This document shows, piece after piece, positions 10,380-22,720 of a stretch of DNA of 64,000 nucleotides. Source of the stretch: Rhytidiadelphus loreus (taxonomy: Eukaryota > Streptophyta > Bryopsida > Hypnales > Hylocomiaceae); the NCBI GenBank assembly GCA_947034895.1, contig OX344765.1, positions 7,135,001 to 7,199,000 of the forward strand. The letters run 5' to 3'. The notes under the pieces are model-generated. The model searched no databases and was not told where the DNA came from. It was given only the letters and a program-made list of their open reading frames with translations. The position numbers and the translations under genes are program-made. Position 1 is the first letter of the stretch. The number at the start of each line of letters is the position of its first letter.

Positions 10380-12260
10380 ACAAAACATAAAGAGAAGTGA
10401 CCTCCTCGAGGAGAATGTCAAAGGCTTTTACAATAACTTAGAAGCACTTTATGACAAACACCATTATTTACCTTCCAGGATTTGGAATTGCGATGAGTCA
10501 AGGGCGCAAGCAGGAAAGGATGGAAGAAGGGTGATCATTGCTAGAACAGGAGTACGTCGAGTTCATTCTATTGTTTCAGACCAACAAGCTCGCCAATGAA
10601 AATGGCTCTTCGTTTTAGTCTATGTCAATGTAGAAGGTTTAGCCATGCCTTCATTCTATATTTTCAGAGGATTGCAGTTTGGTAAGAATTACATAGAGAA
10701 GTGTGAGCCTAGGGCTACAATGGCAATGTAACCCCGGGTTTGGATGACTAATTACCTATTTTCCGCATGGATTTCGCATTTTACCTATATGTGAAGAAAA
10801 ATGATAGCATATCTCTAGAAAATCAACACTTTCTTATATTTGATGGACATAGTAGCCATGTGATTCTTGAGGTTGTCCAAGAGGCTAAAGATGCTGGTTT
10901 GAACATCATTACACTTCCATCGCATACGAGTCATGCATTGCAACCCCTTGATGTTTCTATTTTTAAACCATTCAAACAATATTTCAGGGAATATAGAGAC
11001 TATTGGAGCTTGTAAAACATGAACATGGATGCATCCGAGGAAACCCTAACCCATTGGGTTTCTTTGGCTTTACGGAAAGCATGTAGTGTAATAAATATTC
11101 AATCGTCATGCAATCGACAATTACTTTGGACCTTCTCGTACCTTTGATGCAGATACAAAAGAAGTGGATGACCTACAACATGAGAGAATTAATGATGAAG
11201 AAGGTAGAAATGAAGATCGTGAATGTAATGTAGACAACGAGGACAAGGATGGTGAATGTGATGCAGACAATGAGGTCAAGGACATCCTTGTAGAGAACGC
11301 ACCATTGTTGGATGATGTAGAGATTGAAACAGAATTTGCTACAAATCCACTTGCTAGAACAGAGTAATGAGAAGGAGTGAGAAGTGATGACCTCATTGGC
11401 CTTGAACTTGAAAATGTTGGAGCAAACCAAGAAAAAGAGATTTAATTTTGGATTTCACGAGGTTGATAATACTTACTTCGGAGGATTACATCCATGCGGC
11501 ACGTAGTAGGAGAGAGGCAAAGGTGCTGGAGGCTCAAAAGAAGGAAAGAAACAAATTAGAAAAGGAAAAAAATATAGAAGCGAAAAGCTGCGGAGAGAGA
11601 AAAAGTTCACAAAGCAAAAGCTCAAGCTCGTAAAGAAGCAACCCGTATGAAGGAGCTTCGTATGGCAAAGCGAGTTGAGGAATTTGCACAATGAGCTACA
11701 AAGCGAGAAGAGATTCAACTTCAAAAAGCAGAATGTGTTGCCATCACTGAGGCCACTAAAGTAGCAAAGGCAACAAAACGGGTTGCAAAGGCAATGGAGA
11801 GGCGTCAAAAACAAGGTGCACCAACAACAAAGACAACACATGGATGTCAAGAACGTGGAAGCAACATTGAATACTCCGTTGCACCCCAACAACAATCATG
11901 CATGCTTTAATCGACATTTGTGTCTGAAGGCGAGTACCAATATGAACAGGCTTTGTTGTCCTTGCCAAATTTCGTCTTGTTCTTTGCTCCACTTGCCAAC
12001 TTCCCACCAAGTGCTCAACTTCCATTCCATGAGTACCCATTCCATATCATCAGTTTGTCACCCATGTGCCATCTGCACCATCGTTACACCTCCTTCAAAC
12101 ACCTATCTTATCATTGTCAATGCTTCAATTGTCTCCTTACACAATGTTTCAAAGTGCAATGGAAGCCAATCAACACTTCCAGCAACCGGAAAGAGGAGAT
12201 GATGACTGAGCCGTTCACAAAACAAGTGAGTGAGATGAGTGGAAGCATGGGAATGTGATT
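10380..12260 (+). pseudogene. Decayed pogo/jerky-type (DDE_1) transposase
   Basis: Around 10460-10605 the + strand reads LPSRIWNCDES and onward, as in the first catalytic Asp region of DDE_1 (Tigger/jerky/pogo) transposases, then hits a TGA. A second frame reads VLVYVNVEGLAMPSFYIFRG and then WMTNYLFSAW. After a further frameshift, 10767-11015 reads FLIFDGHSSH, then LPSHTSHALQPLDVSIFKPF, the most conserved block of the family and the site of the later catalytic Asp residues. Downstream DNA to about 11.8 kb encodes acidic then Lys/Glu-rich stretches typical of such C-terminal tails. At least one stop and two frameshifts separate the blocks, so the copy is dead. I did not find convincing terminal inverted repeats. 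Confidence 0.75.
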
Positions 12261-13050
12261 CTTCACTATAGATTCCAAGGAGGATTGTTGTAGCGACAAG
12301 GCAAGAACAAGGTTGGTTCCACAAAAGACTAAGTATCTCATTCAATGTTGGTCCCATTCCTCTTCACATCCATTTGGTCACAAACAATTGTTCGCAATAA
12401 TTTCTTTCTAAGTTTAGAGTAATGCGATTTTTTGTGACCTCAAAAACCATTCAAGATTGCATGAGTTGTTTGTTTCAAATATTCATGGTGTTAGATTTAG
12501 TCAATGTGGCTCACAAGTGAAGAGAACATGATGCACCAATAGGAGGGCTTCACTTACAATGCACTTTGAAATTTGATATTTAATTTGTTTTGGGAACAAT
12601 GACTTCATAATCACTTCCATGTCTCATTTTTTGTATTCTTCTTTCATATAAAAATCATTTTGCACAAGAATGAGCATCCAAAAGCTTCACATCACCTTAT
12701 TTTAACCGTTTATGGTATTCCTATCTTGATAGCAACCATGAATTTCTTAGTAAAATAATTTTAGAGTGTAGTAGAAGACCCTAGTTTATAGAAAATTTAG
12801 AAAAATGTTTTATTTTATGATTGTAGTATTGAACTCTATCTAACACTGTAGGGCCAATTGGTGTGATTTTGGTACCATTAGAAAGTTGTTTAAAAAAGAA
12901 TAGGAGAATGCATTAGAAATATGACATACCTATGTAATCTACTAGTAAAATATTTACACATGCCAATATGAATGGGAGTTTTTCTTACTTATTTCTTTTA
13001 CTTTTAGTTTTAAAGTATAACATGTCCATGTTATCAACCAATGAAATTAG
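12261..13050. other. Intergenic DNA, nothing recognised
   Basis: AT-rich sequence following the pogo-type remnant. It could hold the decayed 3' end of that element, but no TIR was found. Confidence 0.45.
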
Positions 13051-13339
13051 TCATTCGATGTTTTTCGGGGCCTCTGGGAGACCGTGAGTTATAATGCTAT
13101 GATAACCAAGGGACGTGATTGTTGTAGTGACACCGCATCGGTCCTATGTGGCCGAGAGGCTGCCATCTCATTTCTCAAATTTTTTTTTCACTTTTTTTTT
13201 TTGCATTTGAAGAATTAAATTTTTTTTTGCATTTTTGCATTTTTTTTTCTAACAACTAGCCGTGCCTTCACTACGGGGGGAATAGTGAAGGGAATAGGCC
13301 TGAAACAGTCTTCTGGAGGCCCCAAATCACATATAATGA
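13051..13339. mobile_element. Small TIR element (MITE-like), copy A
   Basis: The left end (TCATTCGATGTTTTTCGGGG, then CCTC) is approximately the reverse complement of the right end (GAGGCCCCAAATCACATATAATGA). The middle holds poly-T/poly-A tracts and GC-richer flanks, including gggaataggcctgaaacagtc near the right end. The right-hand 45 bases closely match those of the element at 23829-24161. Target-site duplications could not be settled, so the superfamily is unknown. Confidence 0.6.
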
Positions 13340-14160
13340 CTCCCTCTACCATTGCCACAATATAATAAAATAAAATAAAATAAAAATAATTTTCTAATTT
13401 TTTAATCCATAATAGTAATCATGCATTCTATATAATAGGAATGCCTACATATTCTAAATTCATTAGAAAATTCAAACAATTTCGAACTTCGTGTCCCATT
13501 CAAATACAACTTTGGATCCAAAAATGCACCTTCTACAACTTGTGTTAAATGTATTCAAATTCCTTTAGAGATAAATTATACTTTTGTTTTCTTAGGGTAC
13601 AAGGAACTATTATTATACTAATTTAAGGAAAATCACTCCAATCCAAATACAATAATTGCCTTACTTCCATGGTATCAATGGAGTTTTTTTATTTTTTTAT
13701 TTTTCATGTATATGAATAATGTGAGAGAATGCAATACCAAATGAATATTTTGGTGAAACTTTTTTTTTTTAATCTATATTCCTTTCATGAAATCCTCCTT
13801 ACATTTTGCATTATACATTTTGGATCTCTCATGTAAACACATGAGAGATGCATCACATGCTTATTTGACAGTCGTTACACTTGAATCAAATGTGGAAATC
13901 TACACCATCTCACCCAAATCCCATTTGCTTGATCCTTCCCATAAATGTAGGGTCAATTTCATAAATAATTAGGGAAAAATTGGAACATGTCTAAAATATG
14001 AAAAATTGTACAACTATTTCTGAAAATCTAAAAAAATTTCATTGATGCCAATTTTGAATACTAAAAAATTATTCTTGAGAAAATTTAGAAAAAAGAGCAC
14101 ATTTACACATGAATAGAAAAAAAACATTATTGTGATGAGTGTCTGAAAATTAGGAAGAGC
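13340..14160. other. AT-rich intergenic DNA
   Basis: Includes a short (AATAA)n run near 13365-13390 and T tracts. No gene or terminal repeat was recognised. Confidence 0.45.
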
Positions 14161-15833
14161 TACGGTGACTCACAAAAATACTTGGCCACCCAACACAAAT
14201 CCATTTGGCATGCGACTTGAGAGAGAGTTTTATAAATCAATCGTCCAAATTAATTGTAATTAATTGGCATCATTTCATACAATAGTAGTTGACTTCATGT
14301 GGATAATACAAGTGGTACATTTTTGTGGGAGTCATTGAATGGATCTTAAAGGTGGCCACCTACATATGTTGATTTTAGTGACTTCTTTTTTCTTTTTTCT
14401 TTTCTATGTGCATAGGGATCTTTGAAAGCTTCCAAAAGTCATATGTTGAGACTCTTCACATTTTTTAGTGGTCAAGATGAAGAAAACAAGTTTCCATCAT
14501 TGTTCTCAAGTTATAGCATTGAGTGAGTAAGGATTCTTTAAACCTTTCATAGTAGGTCATTTGTACATTCTTCGTAGCATAGTGGGAAGCATTTTAGCAC
14601 AATTCAAAGAAGATGGAGAGATGCTTGATTGTCCAAGATCAGGACGACTATGTCTATTGAGCATTTGTAATAAGAGAATTGCTATGCGAGAATTAGGAAC
14701 TAGGTCTTTGTTTGAATGATGAGACTCTCAGTTGAAGTTTTTAGCGACAAGGGCTTGGATCATGAGTAAAGAGAATGAAACCCTTGTTGAATAAAAGACA
14801 TCAACAAAAGCGTTTACAATGGGCAAAGGCTTCACAAGAACATGATACAAATACTAGAGCAACATAATTTGGTTAGATGAACCAAAATTCAATGTTTTTG
14901 GTTCAAATGCTTGTCAATGGTGTTGGGAAGTCCTATAAAACCTCTTTGTGAGTATCATGTGCAACCTAAAGTTAAACATGGTGGTGGTAGCATTATGGTG
15001 TGGGGATGCATGAGTTGGGCAGGTATTGAAAACCTCTACCACATTGATGGCATTATAAATTCACAAGTTTATCTTGACATTTTGGATTTGCATTTGTTGA
15101 GTACTATTGAGAGATAAAGTCATGATGAAGTAGAAGTAATCTTCTAGCATGATAATGACCCAAAGCATATATCTAGTCTTGTGCAATGATAGGTAGGGCA
15201 GCAAGATTTTTCTGTAATGGAGTGGCAACTACAATCTCTTCATCTAAATCTTATCGAGCACTAGTGGAATGAAGTAGATAGATGCTTAAAGTTGTTTGGT
15301 AATTTGCTAACAAGTAGAGATGACTTATGGGAGAAGATCTAGGTTGTTTGGTAAAGCATTGAAGTAGAATACATACAAAAGCTCCTCCACATAATGCCAA
15401 CAAAAGTGATTGATCTTCTTGTAGCTCCTCCACATAATGCCAACAACAGTGTTGATCTTCTTGTAGCTCCTCCACATAATGCCAACAAAAGTGATTGATC
15501 TTCTAGTAGCTAAAGGTGGATACACACATTGGTAGACTTGTAGTAGTTGTTTAGGATGTATCATGTGCTATTTTCTAGCTTTTTGTTTCAAGTTTAGTTT
15601 GTGTTATCATGATTTTCTATGTAATCAACATAAATTCTTGGCCATGGTTGCTACACTTCTTTTAATTTTCGCCTACAATATAATTTTCTTTGTATGAAAA
15701 TTTGACCTCATGTTCTTCACAGCAGATGTGGTATCCATGACTAATCTTACCAATTAATTGTCACTCGTCCAAAACATATTGTTGAATTTTCACATTTACA
15801 AAGAGTGGTCAAGTACTTATGTGAGTCACTGTA
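14161..15833 (+). mobile_element. Tc1-type (DD34E) transposon with both TIRs, inactive
   Basis: The left end TACGGTGACTCACAAAAATA and onward matches the reverse complement of the right end (TACAGTGACTCACATAAGTA and onward) at 25 of 29 positions. Both start with TA, the target site of Tc1/mariner elements, and the length of 1673 bp suits the family. Inside are CPRSGR (near 14635), WLDEPKFNVFGSN (first Asp near 14876), KHGGGSIMVWGC (14968-15009), HDNDPKH (second Asp, GAT at 15151) and LNLIEH (Glu, GAG at 15256). The second Asp and the Glu are separated by 34 codons in one frame, the Tc1 signature. Two adjacent stops lie between them and a frameshift follows the first Asp, so it cannot make transposase. 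Plant mariners are normally DD39D. Confidence 0.9.
15380..15510. repeat. Three tandem copies of a 42-bp unit inside the Tc1 element
   Basis: AGCTCCTCCACATAATGCC recurs at about 15380, 15423 and 15464, each followed by AACAAAAGTGATTGATCTTC or a near copy. It lies after the transposase Glu codon and before the right TIR, so it is a local expansion in this copy. Confidence 0.85.
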
Positions 15834-17189
15834 TGTGCCAAAAGTCAGGTGCCAAATCTGACCCAAACATACAATAAAACTAATCCATTAGATAGTAGAA
15901 TTAACCCATGTTCTAAATGCATCCCACATTCAGGAATGAGTTACCTGTTGAATGTCATTGATGAAATAGGAACACTTAAAAGGGATAGATAATGCACCCT
16001 GTACTTTATTACCTTCCAGAACCCAAGAAATTTTATCGACAAGAGCAATACAATACTCGCAGTAAGTACTTCAGTCACTAGTTATGCCCAAAGATGCAGA
16101 CATCGGAGAATTTCTTTGCTATTGATTGCTAACTGAAAACACTAGATTATGTTTACATCGCAAAAACAACATTCATAAGTTATTGAAAAACTAACCCAGA
16201 GCTACACAATTCAAATACAGTAGGAAGGTTGATGATCATTTGGTTTGAGGATGTCTGGAGGAGTTATTTTAGAGAACGCCCACCCGACCCGAAGGCCCAC
16301 CCAACCCAAAGACGTCAATTGTGGTAGTTGTTTGAATGGGTCCTATAAGCAACCAGAGACATGTCACATATGAGCATTGTAACCTGTTCAAAACCAAATA
16401 CTAAGACCTATCACAGCCCCTGCTTGGCACAAACAATCGGAGACTGCTTACAGGTAAAAGTGTTGAATGCAACACAGTTACAAATTTGAACCACAATACC
16501 TTCAATGGCATTCTACATTAACGTAGCAATGAATAGCAAAGGAATCCACTCACCTGCAAGTTGCAAGAGGGCTGACCACATGGATAATGGGAAAGTGGAA
16601 CATGTTGATAAAACTGTTGTGGAGAAGGGACGTGGAAGAAGAGACAATTCGGGGTTGTTGAAATGATAGGAAGGGGTTACGATTCTTAAGAAAAAGAAAC
16701 GGCTCCACAGACGTAACCAGGTGAACCTCAATCATCCTTCCCCGAAGATGGAGCATCAACCCAAGAATACAACCATTCGGACCAATTCCTATCAACATAC
16801 ACAGAGACCATTCAAATTAAAAGATTCGTACAAGAGCAGGGCAGAAAGTTATATAAACGGTGGATACAAAAATTGTGAGCACGTCTCAAGAGTGATTTGG
16901 CTGCTTCTCTGATAGGCTTGGGATCTAGCACTTCCAATGATCTACTTTCCATGACTCTTTCTATCTTAAGTCTAGCATGGATCGAATTGATAGAGATCAT
17001 TTCCAGTACTAAATATGAAAGCCAATAATTCTGTCACCATCCACACGTTCTTTGTCATGTTTCTTAACGAAGAAAACTAAACCTATCACCTTCATATTCC
17101 AAAAATTAAGGTGATTCAACTGGACAGACACCCAGGACTGGCATTTCATCACTAGAATTTCAATCCTGTTCGGTGGTATCACCAACTTC
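15834..17189 (-). other. 3' side of the HVA22-like gene, UTR not resolved
   Basis: The DNA between the Tc1 right end and the HVA22-like stop codon has a more balanced base composition than the surrounding intergenic DNA. It probably holds the 3' UTR on the minus strand. The nearest minus-strand AATAAA that I noticed is at 16010-16005. No separate gene is supported. Confidence 0.35.
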
Positions 17190-20100
17190 TCACCGGGAAC
17201 CAGAAGGTCGTCGCCGATTCCTTGTGTTGTAAACTCGAAGGGGGGCGTCTTGCTCTCCGATCGACGGATTTGGTTGCTGAGACCTATTGCTTTCTGGACG
17301 ACCTTCCTGGCGGTCAATGACATCATAATCTGAGTCCGAATTTTCTGAAAGACTTCCTGAGCCTCCTCCTGTCCCAGACTCGCGACGCCGGTGGACTGAG
17401 CCCGTGGAATGGGGACCTGGAAGAGGAGGATATAGTGCAGGACCGGGCTGCGGAGCTGCAGCTGGAGGGTAAGCGCCATCAACGTTCACTGGCGGATAAC
17501 CTGCACCCCCTGGGGCAGACCCAGGAAATCCTGCTGTTGAAGGAGGTGGTGGATAAACTTGGGGGCCTCCCTGCATGAGCAAGATACATCATGAGATTTG
17601 AACATCACAGGGGACCGTGACGTAAATACATAAGCATTTGCCTGACTTGTGTGAGGGAATTTCTAATTAAGAAAATATTTTGCTCTGAAATTGTTTTCTA
17701 ATCAGTGTCATTACCCAAGGCTCTCTAGGATATAGATTAATTATCTTTAGGCTATAGATTCTTATCAGAGACTATAGTTAAACTAAATTAATTATCTTTA
17801 GGCTGTAGATGTTTAACTAGCTAAGTTTGTACAAGCCCCTTCAACATGCCTAGTACTGGAAGTATTGCTAAAATATTACTATGTCAAAAAGTAGAACAAA
17901 AGCTTTCAATGAAAAGCTAAAACCTAAAGTAACTTGCTTTACGTAGCAACAGAAAAAGATGTAACGTAGGCAAACCCATTATGGACCCAATTTTGCCATC
18001 TTGCATCCTAATGTAGTATAAATTGCACACAGTACAAAGGGTTGAAATTGGGTCTGAAAGGGTTGAATTGGGTAGGGAAGTCACCCTTTTATGAATTCAA
18101 TGAACACCACTATGAAGCTTCTACATGAAGGTTCATTCATTATTTCACAATCTCAAGGGACACTCTTGGATTGCCACATTAGCATCCAAATGCACAAAAA
18201 TAATCCCCACACTAGGGTTAACAATGGGAAGCTATGTGATTTTAACAATTATGTGTTTCTTTTTCAAAAATGAGTTGACCAAAATACTTGTGAAATACTG
18301 CCCTAAATTACCGTGCTTTTGATATAAAAAATTGTGAATCCAAAAAGTGGAACTATGAGCAGTGACCAAGGGGTTCACAATGGGTGGGCTTCGTAACTTG
18401 GGAGGCATGCCTATTAAAAGACCACAATACCGGTAGAATTGTCACCCTTGTTTTAAAAAAAAAGGAATACATATTCATGTCGAATTGTCGACATGTAAAG
18501 ATTCAAAATACAATGTTCTGAACATTTAATATAATTCAATGTACAATGATCCGAGACACCCAATGTCAACTTGCAAAATGGACCCAGAAAGTACCTGTTG
18601 AGGATCACGTGAAGGTCCACGCGGAGGAACTTGAGCATTAGGGCGAGAAGGGGGGGCTTGACGAGCAACCGGAGGAACTTGACGGGGAGCGGAACCCTGC
18701 TGGGTCCTGTTTGACTGGGAGGCAACATAAGCTAAAAGTTCATAGAACCGCGCTTGAATGTAAACTGAACCCCGTTGCCACCAGAAAAAGGCCAAGTCTC
18801 CAGCTCTGGTCGTCAGTTCATTTAGCTGACGGTCAATCTCAGCTTCATGCCTCACCACAAAGGGTCTTAAAAACGTTGCGTATACATAATTCGTTCCCTG
18901 ACAAAATAACAAACTAAAAATGAACACAGGACACTAGACCGCATGCGATCGCAAATATCCCAGGTCAACAAATAGTCAGTGAGAAATCATTATAACTTAC
19001 AACTTCGGACCAAGAAGACGCCAGAAAGAATCTTAGTGAAGAGTGGGCTCGCGAATTTCCAAGCCTCGATATATAACAGCATGTGATGGTTACAAAATTA
19101 ATGGAGAATCAGTGACACTAACTTTTGATGGCACAAAACTACCCCACCAGGCACAAAGAAGAGGGGGAAAAAATGAGAGAAGGTGCTAAACAGTACCAGT
19201 GTCTTCGGATACCAGAGATAAATAATGAAGGCCAGCTTTGCCTCACTATACATTGGCACCCTGAGAAAACAAAACACCATCAAATAAAGTTAAAACAAAT
19301 TACAATTTTTTTTGGTACACATAGAAACACCACAATGATTTCAAATTACTTGGCCTTTTCAAAGTAGGAAGGAATTTAGACTAATAGTCTTGAAAATTTC
19401 TAAGGTAGAATTGATCACTTGCTTGGTGGAATGGAATTTTCTTTGCACTAGGAAGTCCAAGCACAGACTAGCATGTATGCACTGTTTTGTGGTAGGTCAG
19501 GTTCAAAAATGACAGTTTCTGTAAATTCTTCGCACGATTACATATGCATAGAACCATCAAACAGAAAAGTGTAAGAGAAAACACTCGTACCAAGAGACAA
19601 AAACATCTCCCACCCTTTCAAACACTGTAAGAACTGCAATTATGATCCTGCAAAATACGAGGTAAATTAGGGTTTAAATAATGTCTCGTAATTGATGCCA
19701 TCAGAAGAATACATTCTAATTGCAATAGTTTCCTCAAACTTTGTTCAGATTCACCAGATCATTCGCACATGACCGCGATCCTAACCTATTCCAGGTTACC
19801 CAGTTTGTCAGACACTAAAATCAGTTGGCGGAAACATAAGAACCCTCTGTATCAATCAGTAACCTCTTTCACAGCACGCAACGAAGCATGTCGCATATGT
19901 ATTCACGTAATCAGAGAGAAAACACACCAGTACTGGCACCAAAACCGCAAGTTCTCAATTTCGGGCCTGTTCCTCTCCACTATCTTGAAGCACTCATACG
20001 CCGGATACACATATCCCAGCAACATTCTGCAACACGAAAAACGTTGGCAACCAAATCAATCAGGTTAGAAGACCATAAAAAACGGAAACCATATGCTCTA

Positions 20101-20706
20101 AAGGTCAATGCGTAGACTCTCATTCTCTTTCCTTGAAAACAACCAGATGAAAACAGAGTGTTGCTGATCGGGTATGAAATTGAAAAATACGAAACTGAGA
20201 AGTATCCCTCACTGTCCATTTTTCCAAACACCTGGATACATAATTCATAATACAACTCCACCTTAAACCTCAGAAAGAGGCCACTACAGACCTGATCCCG
20301 AAACCTACACTACCCCCTGCCAGCAATTCATCTCTTCCAACACACTTGGTTGACCTTCAATTAGCAAAACTTGTCTAAAGACACTCATCTTTGAACGGAA
20401 ATAGGGTTGACTATTATCACTTACAATAGTCTACAACATGACACTTTATATGATTCCAGAAGATATTCATGCATGGATAAGAAATTGATCTCCAGAGACT
20501 TTCGCTCTTGTGCCAAAAGTGATCTCTCCACAGACCTTTCTACCGATCTCCTCCAAACTCAAGCTCCCACGTCTGTAAAGACGACGCAAATAATATCCTC
20601 TACCTCAAAAAAAATGTCTATGCAGACGCAAACCTAGAAGTTCCACAAAGCAAAAGAAGAGCAAGAAAACTTACATGACGCCCCTCGTAATGAAAGACCC
20701 CATCAT
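17190..20706 (-). CDS. HVA22-like protein (TB2/DP1/HVA22 family), six exons
   Basis: Minus-strand exons are 20706-20675, 20026-19928, 19647-19591, 19260-19197, 18897-18595 and 17570-17190. All are GT-AG with consistent phases and give 311 residues. The N-terminus reads MMGSFITRGVIMLLGYVYPA, typical of the plant HVA22 i/j type. ERVGDVFVSW, PMYSEAKLAF and YLWYPKT follow, then GTNYVYATFLRPFVVRHE and IDRQLNELTTRA. Two hydrophobic hairpin segments fall within roughly residues 10-85. The last exon is a Pro/Gly/Tyr-rich tail followed by a Ser/Asp and Arg-rich end, probably disordered. Family members shape or stabilise tubular ER; barley HVA22 is induced by abscisic acid and stress, but I see no regulatory site that proves this here. 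The first of two adjacent ATG codons was taken as start. Confidence 0.92.
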
Positions 20707-21520
20707 CTTGAACGTCTGGCAAATTAACCCCTTCCGCAAAGCAACTCAAAGCGCTCGGGCTCCCCTCCACACACACACAACCGAACCCCTCCTCCGTCAA
20801 ATTACACCATCTGACCCATCAAAACCCAAAAAATCTCACAACGATTTCTCCACACAAGACCGAGCAGTCCACACACAAGTCCAGCTCCGCCAACACCACT
20901 TGCACCCTAAACCCCACTCAAACCCCAGCGCCGCACAAACCCTTGCAAGTTGCAACACTCAAAAACCCCTTCCCCCGACTCTTCCTAAACCACCATAGCT
21001 GCTCGCTTCGTGAAATTGAAATCATCCCACCATAACCACCAAATACGATGATGTCTTTCCTAAAGTTCCTATCCCTTGCGTGGCACTTCCACTTAACTTC
21101 ACAGTTGCGCAAACCAGGCTACCGATATGGATGCCCGCCCGGCGGCCACGAAGCAGCCAAGTAAGGGTGGAAGTGATGGTTTCAAAGTTTCAACTAAAAA
21201 GGAGACTTGCGATGTGAAAAAAGACTGGCGACTTCTCCACGTCGGGCTTGTGACTTGGGAGGGAGAGGTCCGTCGGATTTGACGTAACTTAAGCTTAGAA
21301 AACGCGGACAGATGATGAACTCTCCACGCTGGATTTTGAATTGGGGGAGGACGACGACTGCTTGGGAGAGGGGCCTTGGGAAGGGGGTTGGCCTTGGAAA
21401 GGACGGGGCGTTTGTTCGGACTGACCACTCACTCCAAGGTGTGTCAGGGTAGTCCAGGTGTCGCCATTTGAGTGGGTCAGTCAGTTAACCCCGCCAGTGA
21501 GACGTCACAATTGACGGATG
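20707..21520 (-). promoter_or_regulatory. 5' UTR and promoter region of the HVA22-like gene
   Basis: Immediately upstream of the minus-strand start is a region rich in C and A on the + strand (20750-20990), so G/T-rich in the transcript sense, and then a GC-richer segment to about 21500. This fits a 5' UTR and promoter. No clear TATA box was seen. Small frames here read poorly and are not supported as genes. Confidence 0.35.
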
Positions 21521-22505
21521 AGTGGCGCGCTTTCCGAGTGCAAATTTTGAGGGGGTTTTAAGTTTTGAATTTTGAATTTTAAGTTTGCCGTGGGGGAGAC
21601 TGGTGGGTGAGTGAGTGAGTGGGCTCTGATTTTGAAGTTTCTCTATCTATAAGATAAGCTTAAGGTAAGGTAGGGACATCCAAAATCAATCGCCACTTTT
21701 TTTTTTTTAAGGTGTTGTTGATCAAGTATGTTTTGCATGTGAAGAAATGCATGACGTAAGGCACCCCATTCTCATCCCTTTTCAGAATTTCTTCCCTCGT
21801 GTATTAGTGGTGCACATTTTTATTTCTACAACATATGCAATTGGTACATGAGGACGGAATTGGGTGCGGTAGATGATTAGTGTGTTTTTCAAGTAGATTT
21901 TGAGGTTTTAAGTTTTGAATTTTGAATTTTGAATTGTAGCTAGGGGGCCATAGAGAGATTGGTGGATAGGCTTTGATTTTGAAGTTTCTCTAATAAGGTA
22001 GGGTCATCCAAAATTGATTGCCACTTTTTTTGGTGTTGGTTGAGCATGTTTTGTGAGTGAGGAAATGCATGACGTAAGGTGGACTTACCCAATCCTGTCT
22101 CTTTTTGGAATTTCTCCCCTCATGTGCTAGTGGTGCACATATTTTTTTACAAAACATATTCAATTGGTACATGAGGACGAAATTGGGTACAAGGGATGAG
22201 TGGTGTGCTTTTCAAGTGGTTTTTGAGGTTTTAAGTTTTGAATTTTGAATTGTAGGTAGGTGGACGTGGGGAGAGGTGGATGGGCTTTGATTTTGAAGTT
22301 TCTCTAATAACGTAGGGACATCCAAAATTGATCGCCACTTTTTTGGTGTTGGTTGAGCATGTTTTGTGTACGCGGACATGCATGATGTAAGGTAGACATA
22401 CCCATTCTTTTCCCTTTTTAGAATCCCTCCCTCATATACCGGTAGTGCACATTTTCTTTTTAGAATATACTCAATTAGTATATGAGGACAAAATTGGATG
22501 CACAA
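21521..22505. repeat. Three tandem copies of a 305-350-bp unit
   Basis: Copies begin near 21521, 21871 and 22195. Each contains GAGGTTTTAAGTTTTGAATT, TTTGAAGTTTCTCTA, GACATCCAAAATYRATYGCC, GCATGAYGTAAGG, TAGTGGTGCACAT and CAATTGGTACATGAGGAC or close variants. Copies shorten from left to right by losing A/T-rich filler. They lie just upstream of the HVA22-like promoter. Confidence 0.9.
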
Positions 22506-22507
22506 AA

Positions 22508-22720
22508 TATAGACACATATAATAGAATTAAACTTTTATAATATAAACATCATATAACCATGGAAGGTGCTTATAATATAGATACATATAATAGAATTGA
22601 ACTTTTATAATATAAACATCATATAACCATGGAAGGTATTTATAACATAGGTATCTACAACATAGACACTTATAATATAATATCCTATAATTATAGAAGG
22701 TACCCATAACATAGGGTTTT
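22508..22720. repeat. 68-bp AT-rich tandem repeat, two good copies and a decayed third
   Basis: ATATAGACACATATAATAGA at 22508 recurs at about 22576, each followed by ACTTTTATAATATAAACATC and ATATAACCATGGAAGGT. A shorter degraded unit ends near 22715. It abuts the 305-350-bp array. Confidence 0.85.
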
